Positions 1 to 10,701 of a stretch of 64,000 bases of DNA are shown piece after piece. Under the pieces are notes generated by a model. The model had not been told where the DNA came from. It saw only the letters and a list, made by a program, of their open reading frames with translations, and ran no database searches. A program made the position numbers and the translations under genes. Origin of the DNA: Epiperipatus broadwayi (taxonomy: Eukaryota > Onychophora > Udeonychophora > Euonychophora > Peripatidae); the NCBI GenBank assembly GCA_028023455.1, contig JAQFVV010000021.1, positions 7,716,853-7,780,852 on the forward strand, in the 5' to 3' direction. Each line of letters begins with the position of its first letter. The stretch's first letter is position 1.

Positions 1-200
1 TCAAAAATATCAAATTAACAGTTTTACATATAACACAATTAGGAATATACCATTTAAAATAACAATTCTTAGTACTAAAGCCCACTTTTGTCACAACAAT
101 ATGTTTATATGTAAAACATCTTTTATCCTTACATGGAGAACATCCTTTTTCCTGTACAGAACTACTAATAAAATTTGTTTTGACAAGTATATCTCTAAGT

Positions 201-264
<64 letters not shown>

Positions 265-323
265 TATCCATTGCCATTTCAATATATATATATATATATA
301 TATATATTGAAATGGCAATGGAA
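201..323. repeat. (CT)n/(TA)n microsatellites and an AT-centred hairpin
   Basis: A run of CT dinucleotides passes directly into TA dinucleotides. A perfect 15-base inverted pair follows (268-282 ccattgccatttcaa and 307-321), separated by (AT)n. The hairpin arms suggest the dinucleotide run grew at the centre of an older palindrome, a pattern that recurs at 24.99, 44.1 and 9.08 kb. Reading frames across this segment are simple-repeat artefacts. Confidence 0.9.
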
Positions 324-351
324 TATTTACATATTTATTACTAATAATTAG

Positions 352-787
352 GAGTCACTTCTCTACACATGTTCTGGATAAATTTAAACATTTAATGAAT
401 ACTCTCCTATTCAATCACAAAATAAAGTTTTTTGAAAAGATAAAATGAATCCACTCTATCTTTTTATCCTAAACATATATGTATAGGCAAAGTATAAGCA
501 TTTGAAAATAAGAGCGTCATTCATTAAAACATTATAAAACGGATTGAAAGTGATTATTTGATATCTTCATGATCTCACTTCCGCTCATAAGATTTGCTAT
601 ATATATATATATATATCTTTTTATACCTAAATGTATATATATATATATATATATATATACATTACATTTAGGTTAAAAAGATAGAGTAAATTCATTCTAT
701 CTTTTCAAAAGACTTTATCTCATGTTTGGAAAGAAGAGTATCTATTAAATGTGTAAATTTATCCAGTCTGTGCAATGGAGTGTTTCC
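352..787. repeat. Foldback repeat with about 130-bp arms
   Basis: The left arm (about 352-480) is the diverged reverse complement of the right arm (about 655-787). Shared blocks in order include the ggataaattta block, the aatgaat/attcatt block and the ctctatctttttat block. The loop holds two (AT)n runs. No coding sequence or ribozyme core was seen. It could be a MITE or a foldback element; no target-site duplication could be fixed. Confidence 0.7.
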
Positions 788-799
788 TAATTAGTATTA

Positions 800-1735
800 C
801 AGATTAAAAACATAGCACTATATAAATAAATAAAGTGTTATATATTTATTATTGTTATATTTAAAGTCAATCAACTATTTTTTTTTTGTTTTTACTACTT
901 ATTATCTAACTCTAAATATGTAATTCTCTTTTTGTTAATTAATGTAATTATTAAAACCTCATTGTAATCAAATATTGCAAAAATATAAAAGTTAAAATTC
1001 AAGACATTTATTATGTACTAAGTATGCTTTCGGCAGACTGTTGCTAGAATCATAGTGCTGTGTTAACTTAGCAGTTGAAAATTATGCCTATATATGGGCA
1101 TAATTTGTTATGTAAATGCAGCATTTAAATGTTTTATTTTTTTGACAATGGCATGCATGAATCCTTTTTGTTAATTTTGGATCCATTGCAATTGCCCAAG
1201 CCTTCTTATATTTTCTTTTCCTATCACTTTTCTTAGCATAAATCATCCTCACATTAATGGAACTGAAAATATGACCTGTATAATCAAACTGAGATTTATC
1301 ATAAAAATAAATAGTGATAAAAGTATATTTCTTAATCAAAAATCCACAATTATGTTTTTTGGAGGATTACTAAATTAAAAAAACCACAGTCATATGACTT
1401 ATTACATAATCAAACCTAGGTCTTTCATGAAAATAAACTGCTATAAAGGCATATTACTTAATCGAGCGACCACGACTATATTTCTGGAAGTATTTTTAAA
1501 TCAAAAAGTCACAGTTATAATTCTTCATTATATACACATCACCAAGATCAAGTTAATTAATGTAGTATTTGAAAGAAATTACTCACTCCTCTTCTGAAAC
1601 AGCTTATGTAATAGAACCAATATTAAAGGAAACTAAAACCTATTTTAATGTGAGCTAAAGGTTCTCCAAAACTTACTCTCAAGACATTTAGATATCTTTA
1701 TAACAGAACTAAAACAAAGCTTGAAGGCAATTTAA
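800..1735. other. AT-rich stretch, no gene seen
   Basis: The short open frames at 1088-1339 (minus) and 1394-1597 (plus) have low-complexity or unrecognised translations. I see no conserved motif, splice structure or repeat homology within the window. Confidence 0.5.
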
Positions 1736-1744
1736 TTTTCATTG

Positions 1745-2090
1745 AGCATGAGAGAGCCACTGGCCATGCCTTTCTACCCACCACAGCCAGTATCATTTGC
1801 TCTGAAGTAAACAATATTAAACACAAATTCAGGGAAGCTTACTACATAGTAAGTGACCCAGCAGCAATCAATAGAAGAGAGGCCTGCTTTTCTCTGTCTC
1901 AAAAATGGTCCATCTAGCATCTCCATATGAATTTGCATAAATTTGCATTAATATTACAGTTCTTAACTAAACACAAGTAGCCATGAATATGGGACTATAA
2001 ACTGTCCTGTAAGCGCTTGGCGGTAACTTTTGATAATTTTACTTACATATAATAGCTTCATTATCTGTGTGCAGAGCACATGTATATATA
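1745..2090 (+). repeat. Dispersed repeat G, copy 1
   Basis: About 345 bp recurs at 38090-38430 in the same orientation, with a partial relative at 21960-22090. Shared landmarks are the block containing ccacagccagt, the agagaggcctgct block, the agcgcttgg block and a terminal tgtgcagagca next to a short (AT)n run. No RT-like translation and no clear tRNA boxes were found. It could be a SINE or the 3' end of a longer retroelement; its class is unknown to me. Confidence 0.7.
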
Positions 2091-2094
2091 TTAA

Positions 2095-3190
2095 TTGATT
2101 TCAAACGCTAATTAAGTAAAGCCTTAACAATTTTCTTTTATGAAAAATAGTGAATTTCTTATTTCTAGGCATTTACCTTATTAATTAGCATAAGTAGTAA
2201 ATTTGAAATTAAACTTGCTAATTTTAAAAACAGATTTTATAACAATTAAAATTGTCAAAATTTGACATTTGTTACCCAGACAATATAATTATTTTATTAA
2301 TATGTAATAAGCAAAGAAAATTATGAAAAAATATATATGATACAATTAAAAATATATAAAGTCAAATAATTCACACAAAATATTTACAGTTTGTTTTCAC
2401 ATACATTAGAAAGCTCATCAATAAATAAACTAATTAACTAAGTCTGATATTGTATTGGTATTTATCACAGTCAGGTCGGCTATAAGTACCTTTTTATTTA
2501 TTTTTACTTTTCTACATTTTGATTTCATATGACATATTCTTTATCTAAGCTTAATATTCTATTTGATGATTTCTTAGTTGTTTTTTTAATCAGGAACAAT
2601 TTTCTTACAAGGTGTACAGAGGCAATTAGCAGATAAGGATAATTTCTATTTATTTCATAAGTGATTATTCAGCAACAGACTAGATATGGACATATTTAAC
2701 TGGTCAGAGCAAAATTTTCAAACACTTAGTGCATGTGAAGGCCAACAATGAACACACATACCAGGTGACTTCAGCCTACAATGAGGAATATTTTAGACCT
2801 ACATTTGAATGCTTCCTTCTTTTGACAAATGAGAATTGGGCTTTTAATGTTCAGTATTAGCTACTTTGCATGTTTTTGTGCTTTGCTATCTCCACATTCC
2901 CAATGATTCCACATGATTTAATTGTTCTACTATTAGTCAGCTTTTTCACAGCAGAGAAAATGAAAAATAAATCTTCTCAACTTACCCTAATACATGCCAT
3001 CTAATTGGTCATCACTATTTTTTGAATAAACAGATTTTTCAGATTTTTCAGTTTTAACTTATTTTAGGAACTAAATTTAGACTTAAAATCTGTAATTATA
3101 ATTATCTCCAGACAACAGACTTTTACCTTTTGTTTTAATATTTCAAATTTACTAATACTGCTTAGCAACACTTTTCTTCTTAAATTTCAT
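2095..3190. other. AT-rich stretch, no gene seen
   Basis: No open frame over about 60 codons, no RNA gene and no repeat shared with the rest of the window was noticed. Confidence 0.5.
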
Positions 3191-3195
3191 ATTAT

Positions 3196-3495
3196 GAATA
3201 AAGTACACAAATAATTAGATAACACATATGTTAAAACGAATTCAACGATTTAATAGGAAATTTATTAGCATTTATTATAAGAAAAAAACAGAATAGCATA
3301 AATTATGTATATGTTAAAATATTATTATTATTTTTATAAATTACAATTAGAGATAAAAAACAAAAAAAAAAAATACATGCATAAAGAGTTATATTATCAC
3401 GTGGCTTGATTTGATTGGATTTATGAGATAGAAATGATGCAAAATTAAATTTACCAGCATTTATTAATCAACAGAACCTACATATATATCTCTGA
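3196..3495 (+). repeat. Dispersed repeat K, copy 1
   Basis: About 295 bp is closely matched, roughly 85-90% by eye, by 8785-9070 in the same orientation. Shared stretches include agcatttattataagaaaa, cttgatttgattggattta and gaacctacatatatat. Both copies end in the same gaacctacatatatat motif, and copy 2 continues into a long (AT)n array. No coding capacity is visible. The unit could be a non-autonomous retroelement or MITE. Confidence 0.8.
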
Positions 3496-3499
3496 GTGC

Positions 3500-5150
3500 A
3501 CTCATTACCTGATAATCCCAGGATTAGTATTGGCAAAATGGTTGTTTTACAATAGCATGTTGAAACTGCCGGAGGGCGAGGTTGGTTTGTAAACAAAGAT
3601 AAATATAATGTTGCCGGGGCAGGGTTTTTTTTGTTTATCACATTTATAAAAGTAATATCAAATCAAATTTTTTAAACACAACCAAAACAAAAACAAATGC
3701 ATAAAAAAAAATTACAAATAAATGAATTTACAAAAAAGTACTTAAATTTTTTTTTTGATTCTTTTCATTATTTATATTTTCAAAGAGGCCGGGAGGGAGG
3801 GGTTTGGTCTATGTATTTTTTGTTGTTGTTGTTGTTTATCATATTTAAAAAGTACGGTGGCTATCAAATCGATTTTGGCAATGCCCCCAAAAAAAAATTG
3901 ATTAAAAATGCTTTTTAAAAAGTAGTTACCAATTTTTGGTTTGTTTTTATTCTTCTCATTAAACCCTTCTATTATTGGTTCGATATTGTACGACAAAAAA
4001 TCAGCCGATTCAACTTCTTTTTTTTTTGGTTTGTTTTGTTTTATTTTTATAAATTATAAATAAATCTATTGTCCATTTAATGTTAACATTTACAAGCCAA
4101 AGTCTAACTTTGGGAGAGGGGGGAAGGGGGGAGGGTGTTTCCAATTGCTAACAGAACAGAACACCAAAAACATGAAGGTTGACCAAGTTTTGATGGTAAT
4201 TCCCCCCAAAAAACATCAATATATACAGCAATTAAAAGGAACTTTTTGGGCTCTTCAGGAAAAAAAAAACAGCAGGCATGCAGCTTCAAGCTGTTTTGTT
4301 TGATAACCTGGTTCCAGCAGTCAGAGAAGAATCCTTCTTTCTTTGACATTTGGAAAGTTTTCCTATTTCAGCCATTCGATTAATCAGCTCGTAGTTGTTC
4401 TCACATGAAACATGGCTTAGAGTGTGATTTGATCGGAATCATGCTTTTACCTACACTTGGCCCATTTTTTCAGCAGGAAATGGGGGCTAGGAAAGCATTG
4501 TTAGTAGACCTTCCTAAACCATGTGAAATATAGGGGGAGGTGGTCTTAATGAATATTAAAATAGTTTTGACAATCGGAATTCCAGCCACCCTCAGACAAT
4601 ACTGTAACCAAAAGTGAAATGTGATCACACATCCAAAATGCTTAGCCCAAATCTGAGCTGTAAGCTGACACGATAGTTTCTGCAGCAGATTGGCTAAATG
4701 TCATGTTTCTATGCATTAGCATAGAAATAAACACAGCAGCTGGTACCCCCCCCCCCGTATCAACGGACTATTTCTAGGCTTATGCATTAAAAATAGAATG
4801 TTCGATAGCGGCAGAGGCCACCTAAATGGCATATTTCTGTGTGCTATCATAGAAATAATGTCCTCTGGTGGTTTCAACATGCTATTGTAAAACAACCGGC
4901 AAAACTTGGTGTCCATCTTTTCTACTTGGGCATTCCAATTATTGAGTCCATCTCCTGACAATGTATTTCTTTTGATTTCTTTTACACAATTTTCAGGGAT
5001 GGCAGATGTAATGCACTAGATCCAGTTGTTGTGCTTTCTAATTGCAAATGGTATACTTAAGGCAATGGATATCATAGTGGATTCTCATGGTATAGAAGGC
5101 AAAGAAAGCTGGAACCTGAACATGGATCCCGGAATGATTATAATGTTACC
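3500..5150. other. GC-richer unidentified block with internal repeats
   Basis: This block is noticeably less AT-rich than its surroundings. A segment of about 40 bp at 3539-3580 is the inverted copy of 4858-4898, and in one frame both encode a shared peptide LFYNSMLK (plus strand at 3540, minus strand at 4890). Two diverged direct repeats (about 4690-4730 and 4820-4860) each contain a small hairpin around catagaaata. I do not recognise the block. It could be an old DNA transposon or a pseudogene. Confidence 0.4.
4286..4443 (-). pseudogene. Possible exon or pseudogene fragment, about 50 codons
   Basis: The minus strand reads open for about 50 codons ending at TGA (4286-4288), with a mixed, protein-like composition including CENNYELINRMAEIGKLSKC. 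This is unlike the low-complexity translations typical of the window. There is no start codon at its 5' end and no splice site I would defend. I cannot name a family. Chance or transposon origin are both possible. Confidence 0.2.
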
Positions 5151-5480
5151 CCATGCAATCCATGAAGTTTTCTTTTAGAGTTTGTTTTCAGTTTTACAAA
5201 CAAACTCCATCCAGAAATGAAGGCAGTGATGACAGTTTAATCCACACCTTTTTTTTTAGTTTTGCAGAAGATTTATTAATTTTTAATTTTTTTCATTTAT
5301 CGACAGATTTTTATAAGTGTATTGTTTTCTCCTCAGCTGACTAATTAATAATCAAAAAAAAATCTATTTTTTTCCTTACCTTTGGTATTTCTCATTTCTT
5401 CCCTGTTCCAAAAATATATTTTGAAAAGAATATATAACAAAAGAAAAACCACCCAAACACATTGATTTTTATTTATCTTA
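5150..5480. other. AT-rich stretch, no gene seen
   Basis: T-rich sequence with only a 63-codon phenylalanine-rich open frame (5153-5344) that I consider a compositional artefact. Confidence 0.5.
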
Positions 5481-5486
5481 TTTTTA

Positions 5487-5775
5487 ATTATAAATTTATT
5501 AAATGCACATTGATTACGTAAGTAATATTTACCGAGGCTGTAACCTCAAGAATATGCATGTAAAATGTGATAGTAGGACCTCTACAGGTGTTTAACCATA
5601 AGCTTACGCTTCAGCTTCACCTATTTAAATAGAAAGTAGGTTGAAGTAAAGAAGGGTTCTCCACTTTTCTTCCATAGCATAAGCTTGTGATGAAACACCT
5701 GTAGAGGTCCCTACTATCACATTTTACATGCATATTCTCAAGGTTACAGCCTCGGTAAATTTTACTTATCTTATT
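5487..5775. repeat. Foldback repeat F, copy 1
   Basis: Arms of about 76 bp (5519-5594 and 5693-5769) are almost perfect reverse complements. They run from a GTAAGTAATATTTACCGAGG-like end to an AGGACCTCTACAGGTGTTT-like end. The loop is about 98 bp. The same element, including its outer A/T-rich flank with atgcacattgatta, occurs at 23582-23786 with a much shorter loop. It is a foldback or MITE-like family; no transposase is seen in either copy. Confidence 0.85.
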
Positions 5776-6449
5776 TTTAAACAAGACATTTATTTTTTAT
5801 ATAGCACGATGTTTTATAATCTATAATAGTGACATCTGCAAAGCGCATGTGTATTAGCTTATTGGCTTATTAATATTATATATTATTATCTTATTTTTTT
5901 AACTTTTATATACACTTTTTCGTTTAATTTGAAAATAAACAAAAGTCAAAAGAATTTTATTTACACAGTACATTCCACATTCCCTTGCTTCTTTTTTCTT
6001 TAATTAAAATTATTTTGACAAAGTCCAAATACCCAAAGTAAATCAATTCATTAAAGTAGAATGAGATAGCAAAAATTAGTTTCATTTGTCTCTAGAACAA
6101 TAAGAAAAACACCTGGCCAAACAATCTTTGGGATCACCACAGTAAAAAAAAAACTTTTTACATGCTCCAAATTCTCTCCTAATTCTACTTTTCTTCTTTT
6201 AAAAACAACAGTCATCTATATCCATGTATGCCAAATATGAATATTAACCCCTAACCACTGTCAGCCTTTCCCACTCCAGCAAATTCATATGTACTTGTCT
6301 GTGTAACTTCTCAAATAAATAACAAAATATAAAAAAATATATAACAATGATAACAGCACACAAACAAAATGAAAAACCCTTCTACCCCCTATCTCTTCTC
6401 CTGTAACAGAGTTTGAACTCAGCCCCTGTTACAATACACCCCCATTCAA

Positions 6450-7330
6450 AAGACTTCAAAATGAGGTTTATCTCATTTTGAGGGCTATCAAAAAAATATT
6501 CTGATAAACTCCTTTTCCCCCTTATATCTATTTTTTCTCTTCTTCCTTTTTTTCTTTTCTTTTTCTTATGGTTTCTGGTCATTAGGATCCCTTCCCTGTT
6601 CATTGTTCCTCCATCTGCCTCAGTCTATGGGTTTATTCTAATTAATTCCACTTATGTCTATAGCATTCAATACTTCAGCCACCTCTTCCATTGATGATTT
6701 TCTACCCCCAATCAGCATTTGTTTGATCCTTACTGGCAAGTTATGCTTTATGGTCCTAATTATGTTACCCTCAAACATGCTACTTTTATCCAAAGTCCAC
6801 AACATGGCCACTTGATGCCAAAAAATTGTGTTTAATTCTCTTGGCCATTCACTCTGTATCTTTCTTGCATTATGTGATATCTACAATCTCTTGCCACTCT
6901 TCCACCCAGAATGTTTCTTGCACAGCTTTAGTATATTCTTTAAAAGTCTGAGGTTGGTGAAACAGTGACTCCTACCAAGATAGCACATTTCCTACCAAGT
7001 TGCTACCTGTGATCACTACCTTGTTTTCTTCTGACATCTTTATAGTGAAATTTCTCTGTAGACTCTTGAGGTGTTCCACTGATGCCTTTCCTATTTGGAC
7101 CTGTGAATGAATGGATCTTGAGGAATTGGTTAACATTTGTATGGTTAAATATACATCTCTCTGCAGTTTGTCATCCTCCACTATCTTCTCATCTATGACT
7201 TGGCCTGTCTTTCCCTTTTCTTCATTTTTATCCTTGGCCTTCACCTTAATTTCATTTTCCCTTGTACTGTCCTTTACTTCTAACCTATCTTCTATTTGTT
7301 TTTCACTCTCCCACCTGACTGCATCTTATT
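6450..7330 (-). pseudogene. ORF1/gag-like coding remnant
   Basis: The minus strand gives several protein-like stretches in neighbouring frames, broken by stops and frameshifts. One includes EYTKAVQETFWVEEWQEIVD and runs on through a charged segment; another is the Lys/Glu-rich reading at 6972-7244. Size, charge and position among retroelement debris suggest the ORF1 of a non-LTR element or a gag-like protein. I see no catalytic motif to confirm this. It is not functional as it stands. Confidence 0.4.
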
Positions 7331-7990
7331 TCTTTGTGGAGCTTTTTCTCCAATTCTGATATTTTTTTCATTTTCTCTCTGTCCCTCTTACATCTTTTCA
7401 TTCATCTTACATCTTTTCATTCATCTCATTCTTTACATTGTTTATTTCTTTCTGTAATCTTTCTTCCACTTCTTGTAAATTTTCTATGATCCATTCAAAC
7501 ATGTCTATTTCCTTTCCCCTGTTTGTGGTTTCTTAATCCATATTTCTCATTGATCTGATTTTCATTGTTTTTTATTTTCTACTTATGCTGACAATACATG
7601 CCAGATTCAATGTCACCACCCATTAATCATTTGCCACCGGATATTTTTAACATTTTTGCCTCATTTGATTATCTAACTCAAAGTTCTATAGTTCTTCTTT
7701 TTTTCAAAAAAAAAAAATTTAAACAGCAACAAATTCGGTATCTAAAAAATATATATACTTTCTCACTTTTTAAAAATTTTTTTTAACATTGACTCCTATG
7801 CCCTCTATATCTTTTGGTCATATCTACTCTACCAATCTCCATTCTTCAAAAGCTCCATTGTGGAGTTCCATTGTAATGAAAAATGCACCTTTTTGTTCTT
7901 TAATTTTTTTTTTATCTAGCTGCAGTCAGAAAATTACATTAACCTGAACTAATCCTAACAATTATACTTTGTTTTTTCTTTCCAGTGGGA

Positions 7991-7992
<2 letters not shown>

Positions 7993-8044
<52 letters not shown>
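7993..8044. repeat. (AT)n microsatellite
   Basis: An uninterrupted AT dinucleotide run of about 52 bases. A shorter run lies at 8215-8236. Confidence 0.95.
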
Positions 8045-8049
<5 letters not shown>

Positions 8050-8784
8050 TACAACGAAGATTTGCACAGGTTAAATATATAAAATACATATTTTGCGGGT
8101 TCATCCGTATTAAAAACTTTTAATATTAATATACTGACATTTCGACTTGGTCACACAAGCCATCCACAGAGTTATAAAAGGTAGAAAGACAGTTGTAGAG
8201 GTGCTACAATCACTGATATATATATATATATATATACACATACATACATGTATTTTATCAGACAGCCCTTCCTGTACAAAGTTTTTCCACATTTTGAGTC
8301 ATTCCCTCTTTTTGATAGAGTTTTCCTTGTTGGTGGGTCATTCAAAAGGTTAGAGAAAAGAACCAACCACTAAAACATCAGATATATATCAGTAATTTTG
8401 GATAATCCTATCCTTCCCAGTTTTAACTTACTTTCTTTCTTTGTAGATTTCTACATTCATGGTCAATGGCTTTTTTTGTCCATTATCAATCACAGGGTCT
8501 ACTGATAATTTATCTGACTCAGCAATATTAACCTTATGCCAATCTTAAAACTAATTTGTGCTCAGGATATGGTAGTGCAATATGCCGGAGAAGATGCGGA
8601 AAGTAAACTGACTTTCCAAATGAACACTGTTTTTCCTTTTTTCTTTCTTTCTAAATTCCTTTCTACTTTAATTCCCACTATAGCTTGAAATAAAACTTTA
8701 AAATCCCTCTGTACCTTTCTATCTAACCTGTTCTACCTCAAATATTTATTGGAGGCACACCAACACATACACAAATATATTATT

Positions 8785-9062
8785 AATTAAGGATAAAGTA
8801 CATAAGTAATTGTGTATTGTTAAAATGAATTAAATGATTTAATTGGAAATCTATTAGCATTTATTATAAGAAAAAAACAGAATACCATAAATCATGTATA
8901 CAATAAAATATTATTTTTTTTATAAATTACTATTAGAGAAAAAGAAAACCAAAATAATACATAGATAAGGAGTTATAGTATCACATGTCTTGATTTGATT
9001 GGATTTATGAGTTAGAAATGATGCAAAATTAAATTTACTGGTATTTATTAATCAGAAGAACC

Positions 9063-9070
<8 letters not shown>
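8785..9070 (+). repeat. Dispersed repeat K, copy 2
   Basis: Second copy of the unit at 3196-3495, starting near ggataaagtaca and ending at gaacctacatatatat. The terminal tata has expanded into a long dinucleotide run (9066-9139), so the microsatellite probably grew from the repeat's own end. Confidence 0.8.
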
Positions 9071-9104
<34 letters not shown>

Positions 9105-9108
9105 GGTG

Positions 9109-9139
<31 letters not shown>
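9066..9139. repeat. Two adjacent (TA)n arrays
   Basis: Dinucleotide arrays separated by tgtaggtgat. The sequence cctacatata at the left is mirrored by tatatgtagg at the centre, giving a short palindrome. Confidence 0.9.
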
Positions 9140-9146
<7 letters not shown>

Positions 9147-9620
9147 AATGCACAGTGAGTTAAATAATATAAATTAGCAGAAATAAAATAAAATAATAGA
9201 AACAAAGTAAAAACAACAATGAAATGAACAAATAAATAAAAATGTAGCACACCAAATGAAATTAAGAATAATATTCTTATGATGGCTTTAGTAAATTATT
9301 TAAAATCTAATTATTAAACATGTTTTTATTAGCAAAATCTTTATTATAAATTCTAGACAAATGAAGTAAAAGGGAGAATTTTAATATATCAGACGTCACA
9401 TGGCATTACTATATGGAGAGTTTTGCTTGATTTTATATCAGATTTACAAATTTTAATTTCAAAAATATTATTAATATGATTATTATAATGTTATTTTTTG
9501 ATACCTAATTTAAAAATAAAATTAGATACAGAAATATTTTGGGAAATAATTTTATATAAAAATTTAGGATCTCTTGTTTATCTTCTCAGCATTATTTCCA
9601 TACACTGATCATTATTTAGA

Positions 9621-10040
9621 TTATTTCAGTTTAAAAAAAAAAATATCAAAAACAGATTGAATTTTTATATTACCTGTCTTGGTATGAGTATTCCATATAA
9701 TGAAACCATACTCCAAGATGGGGAATATTAAAGACATAAAAGGTTTAATATTTGTACTTTTATTAAATGCTTTTCCATATGTATAAATAGTTCCTATAAT
9801 TTTGAGAGGCTTTATCACCATAAAATCAATGTGGTGATGGAAAGAGTTATTATTGGAGTATATAGTTCCTAGTTCTCTTTGATGATGATTTATGACTTTG
9901 GAGTTGCAGATATGGTAGGAAAATCTTAAGATTTCAGATTTCCTAGAGCAAGAGGCAATGGCACATTTATCCATATTTATGTTTATACAATTATCTAGAT
10001 CTGTAGTCAAGACAACCTTTCTTTCTACAATAAAGATGGA
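9621..10040 (-). pseudogene. Non-LTR reverse transcriptase fragment (CR1/Jockey-like)
   Basis: A 129-codon minus-strand frame resembles the region just after the RT catalytic core of CR1/Jockey-type elements. It starts with DLDNCININMDKCAI (family: a DL...W...FN..KC pattern). A GTIY...N.SFHHHIDFMV segment matches the usual DLG...L.F..HI pattern. It ends with IFPILEYGFIIWN (family: VRP.LEY...W.P). The RT palm motifs and the endonuclease are absent, so this is a 5'- and 3'-truncated relic. A poly-A stretch at 9632-9641 on the plus strand lies just past its 3' end. Confidence 0.75.
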
Positions 10041-10700
10041 TACCCACCTTTATCTATGGTCAACTATGTTTATATAGACACTAAAGGTTGCAATTTGATT
10101 ACAAAGAGTGAGATTATTAATTCAAAGAAATTTAAATAAACCACATTAAACAAGTAAATTTTACCTATTTTGAAATCAGACTAATAAATAGTCAATTATA
10201 ATTTTCTATTCCATTAAAATTATGTATTACTTAGATAATGAAGCTAATAGTGATCAAGGTTAGATAGGTATTGAATATGAAAGCAGTCAGAACTTAAACA
10301 ATATCAATATCAATGACAATCAACAATCTCAATATGTTGTCAAGGCAACCTCTTTTTAACAGTAAGTTGGTGAAATAATATATTTGATTTGGATCAAAAG
10401 GAAAACACTATATATTAAATTACTAAAATATAATAGTAAAAATTAAATTTAAATAAAAGTGTACAATTTATTTTAAAAATTAACAAAAGTATTAAATAGA
10501 TTATAACATTTCATATATTAAAATTTGATATAGTAAAATAAAATATTTAAATATCACTGACACAAACTTTTAAATAAAATTGAAAATAGTATAAGAGAAT
10601 AATGAAATTGAATAATGTATTGTCAACAATATTATAAACATAAATGATATTGAAATTTAGCATGAAAGTTTAAGTCTTTAATTTACTTTATATATTATAT
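10040..10700. other. AT-rich stretch, no gene seen
   Basis: Extremely A/T-rich sequence with no open frame or repeat match noticed. Confidence 0.5.
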
Positions 10701-10701
10701 A

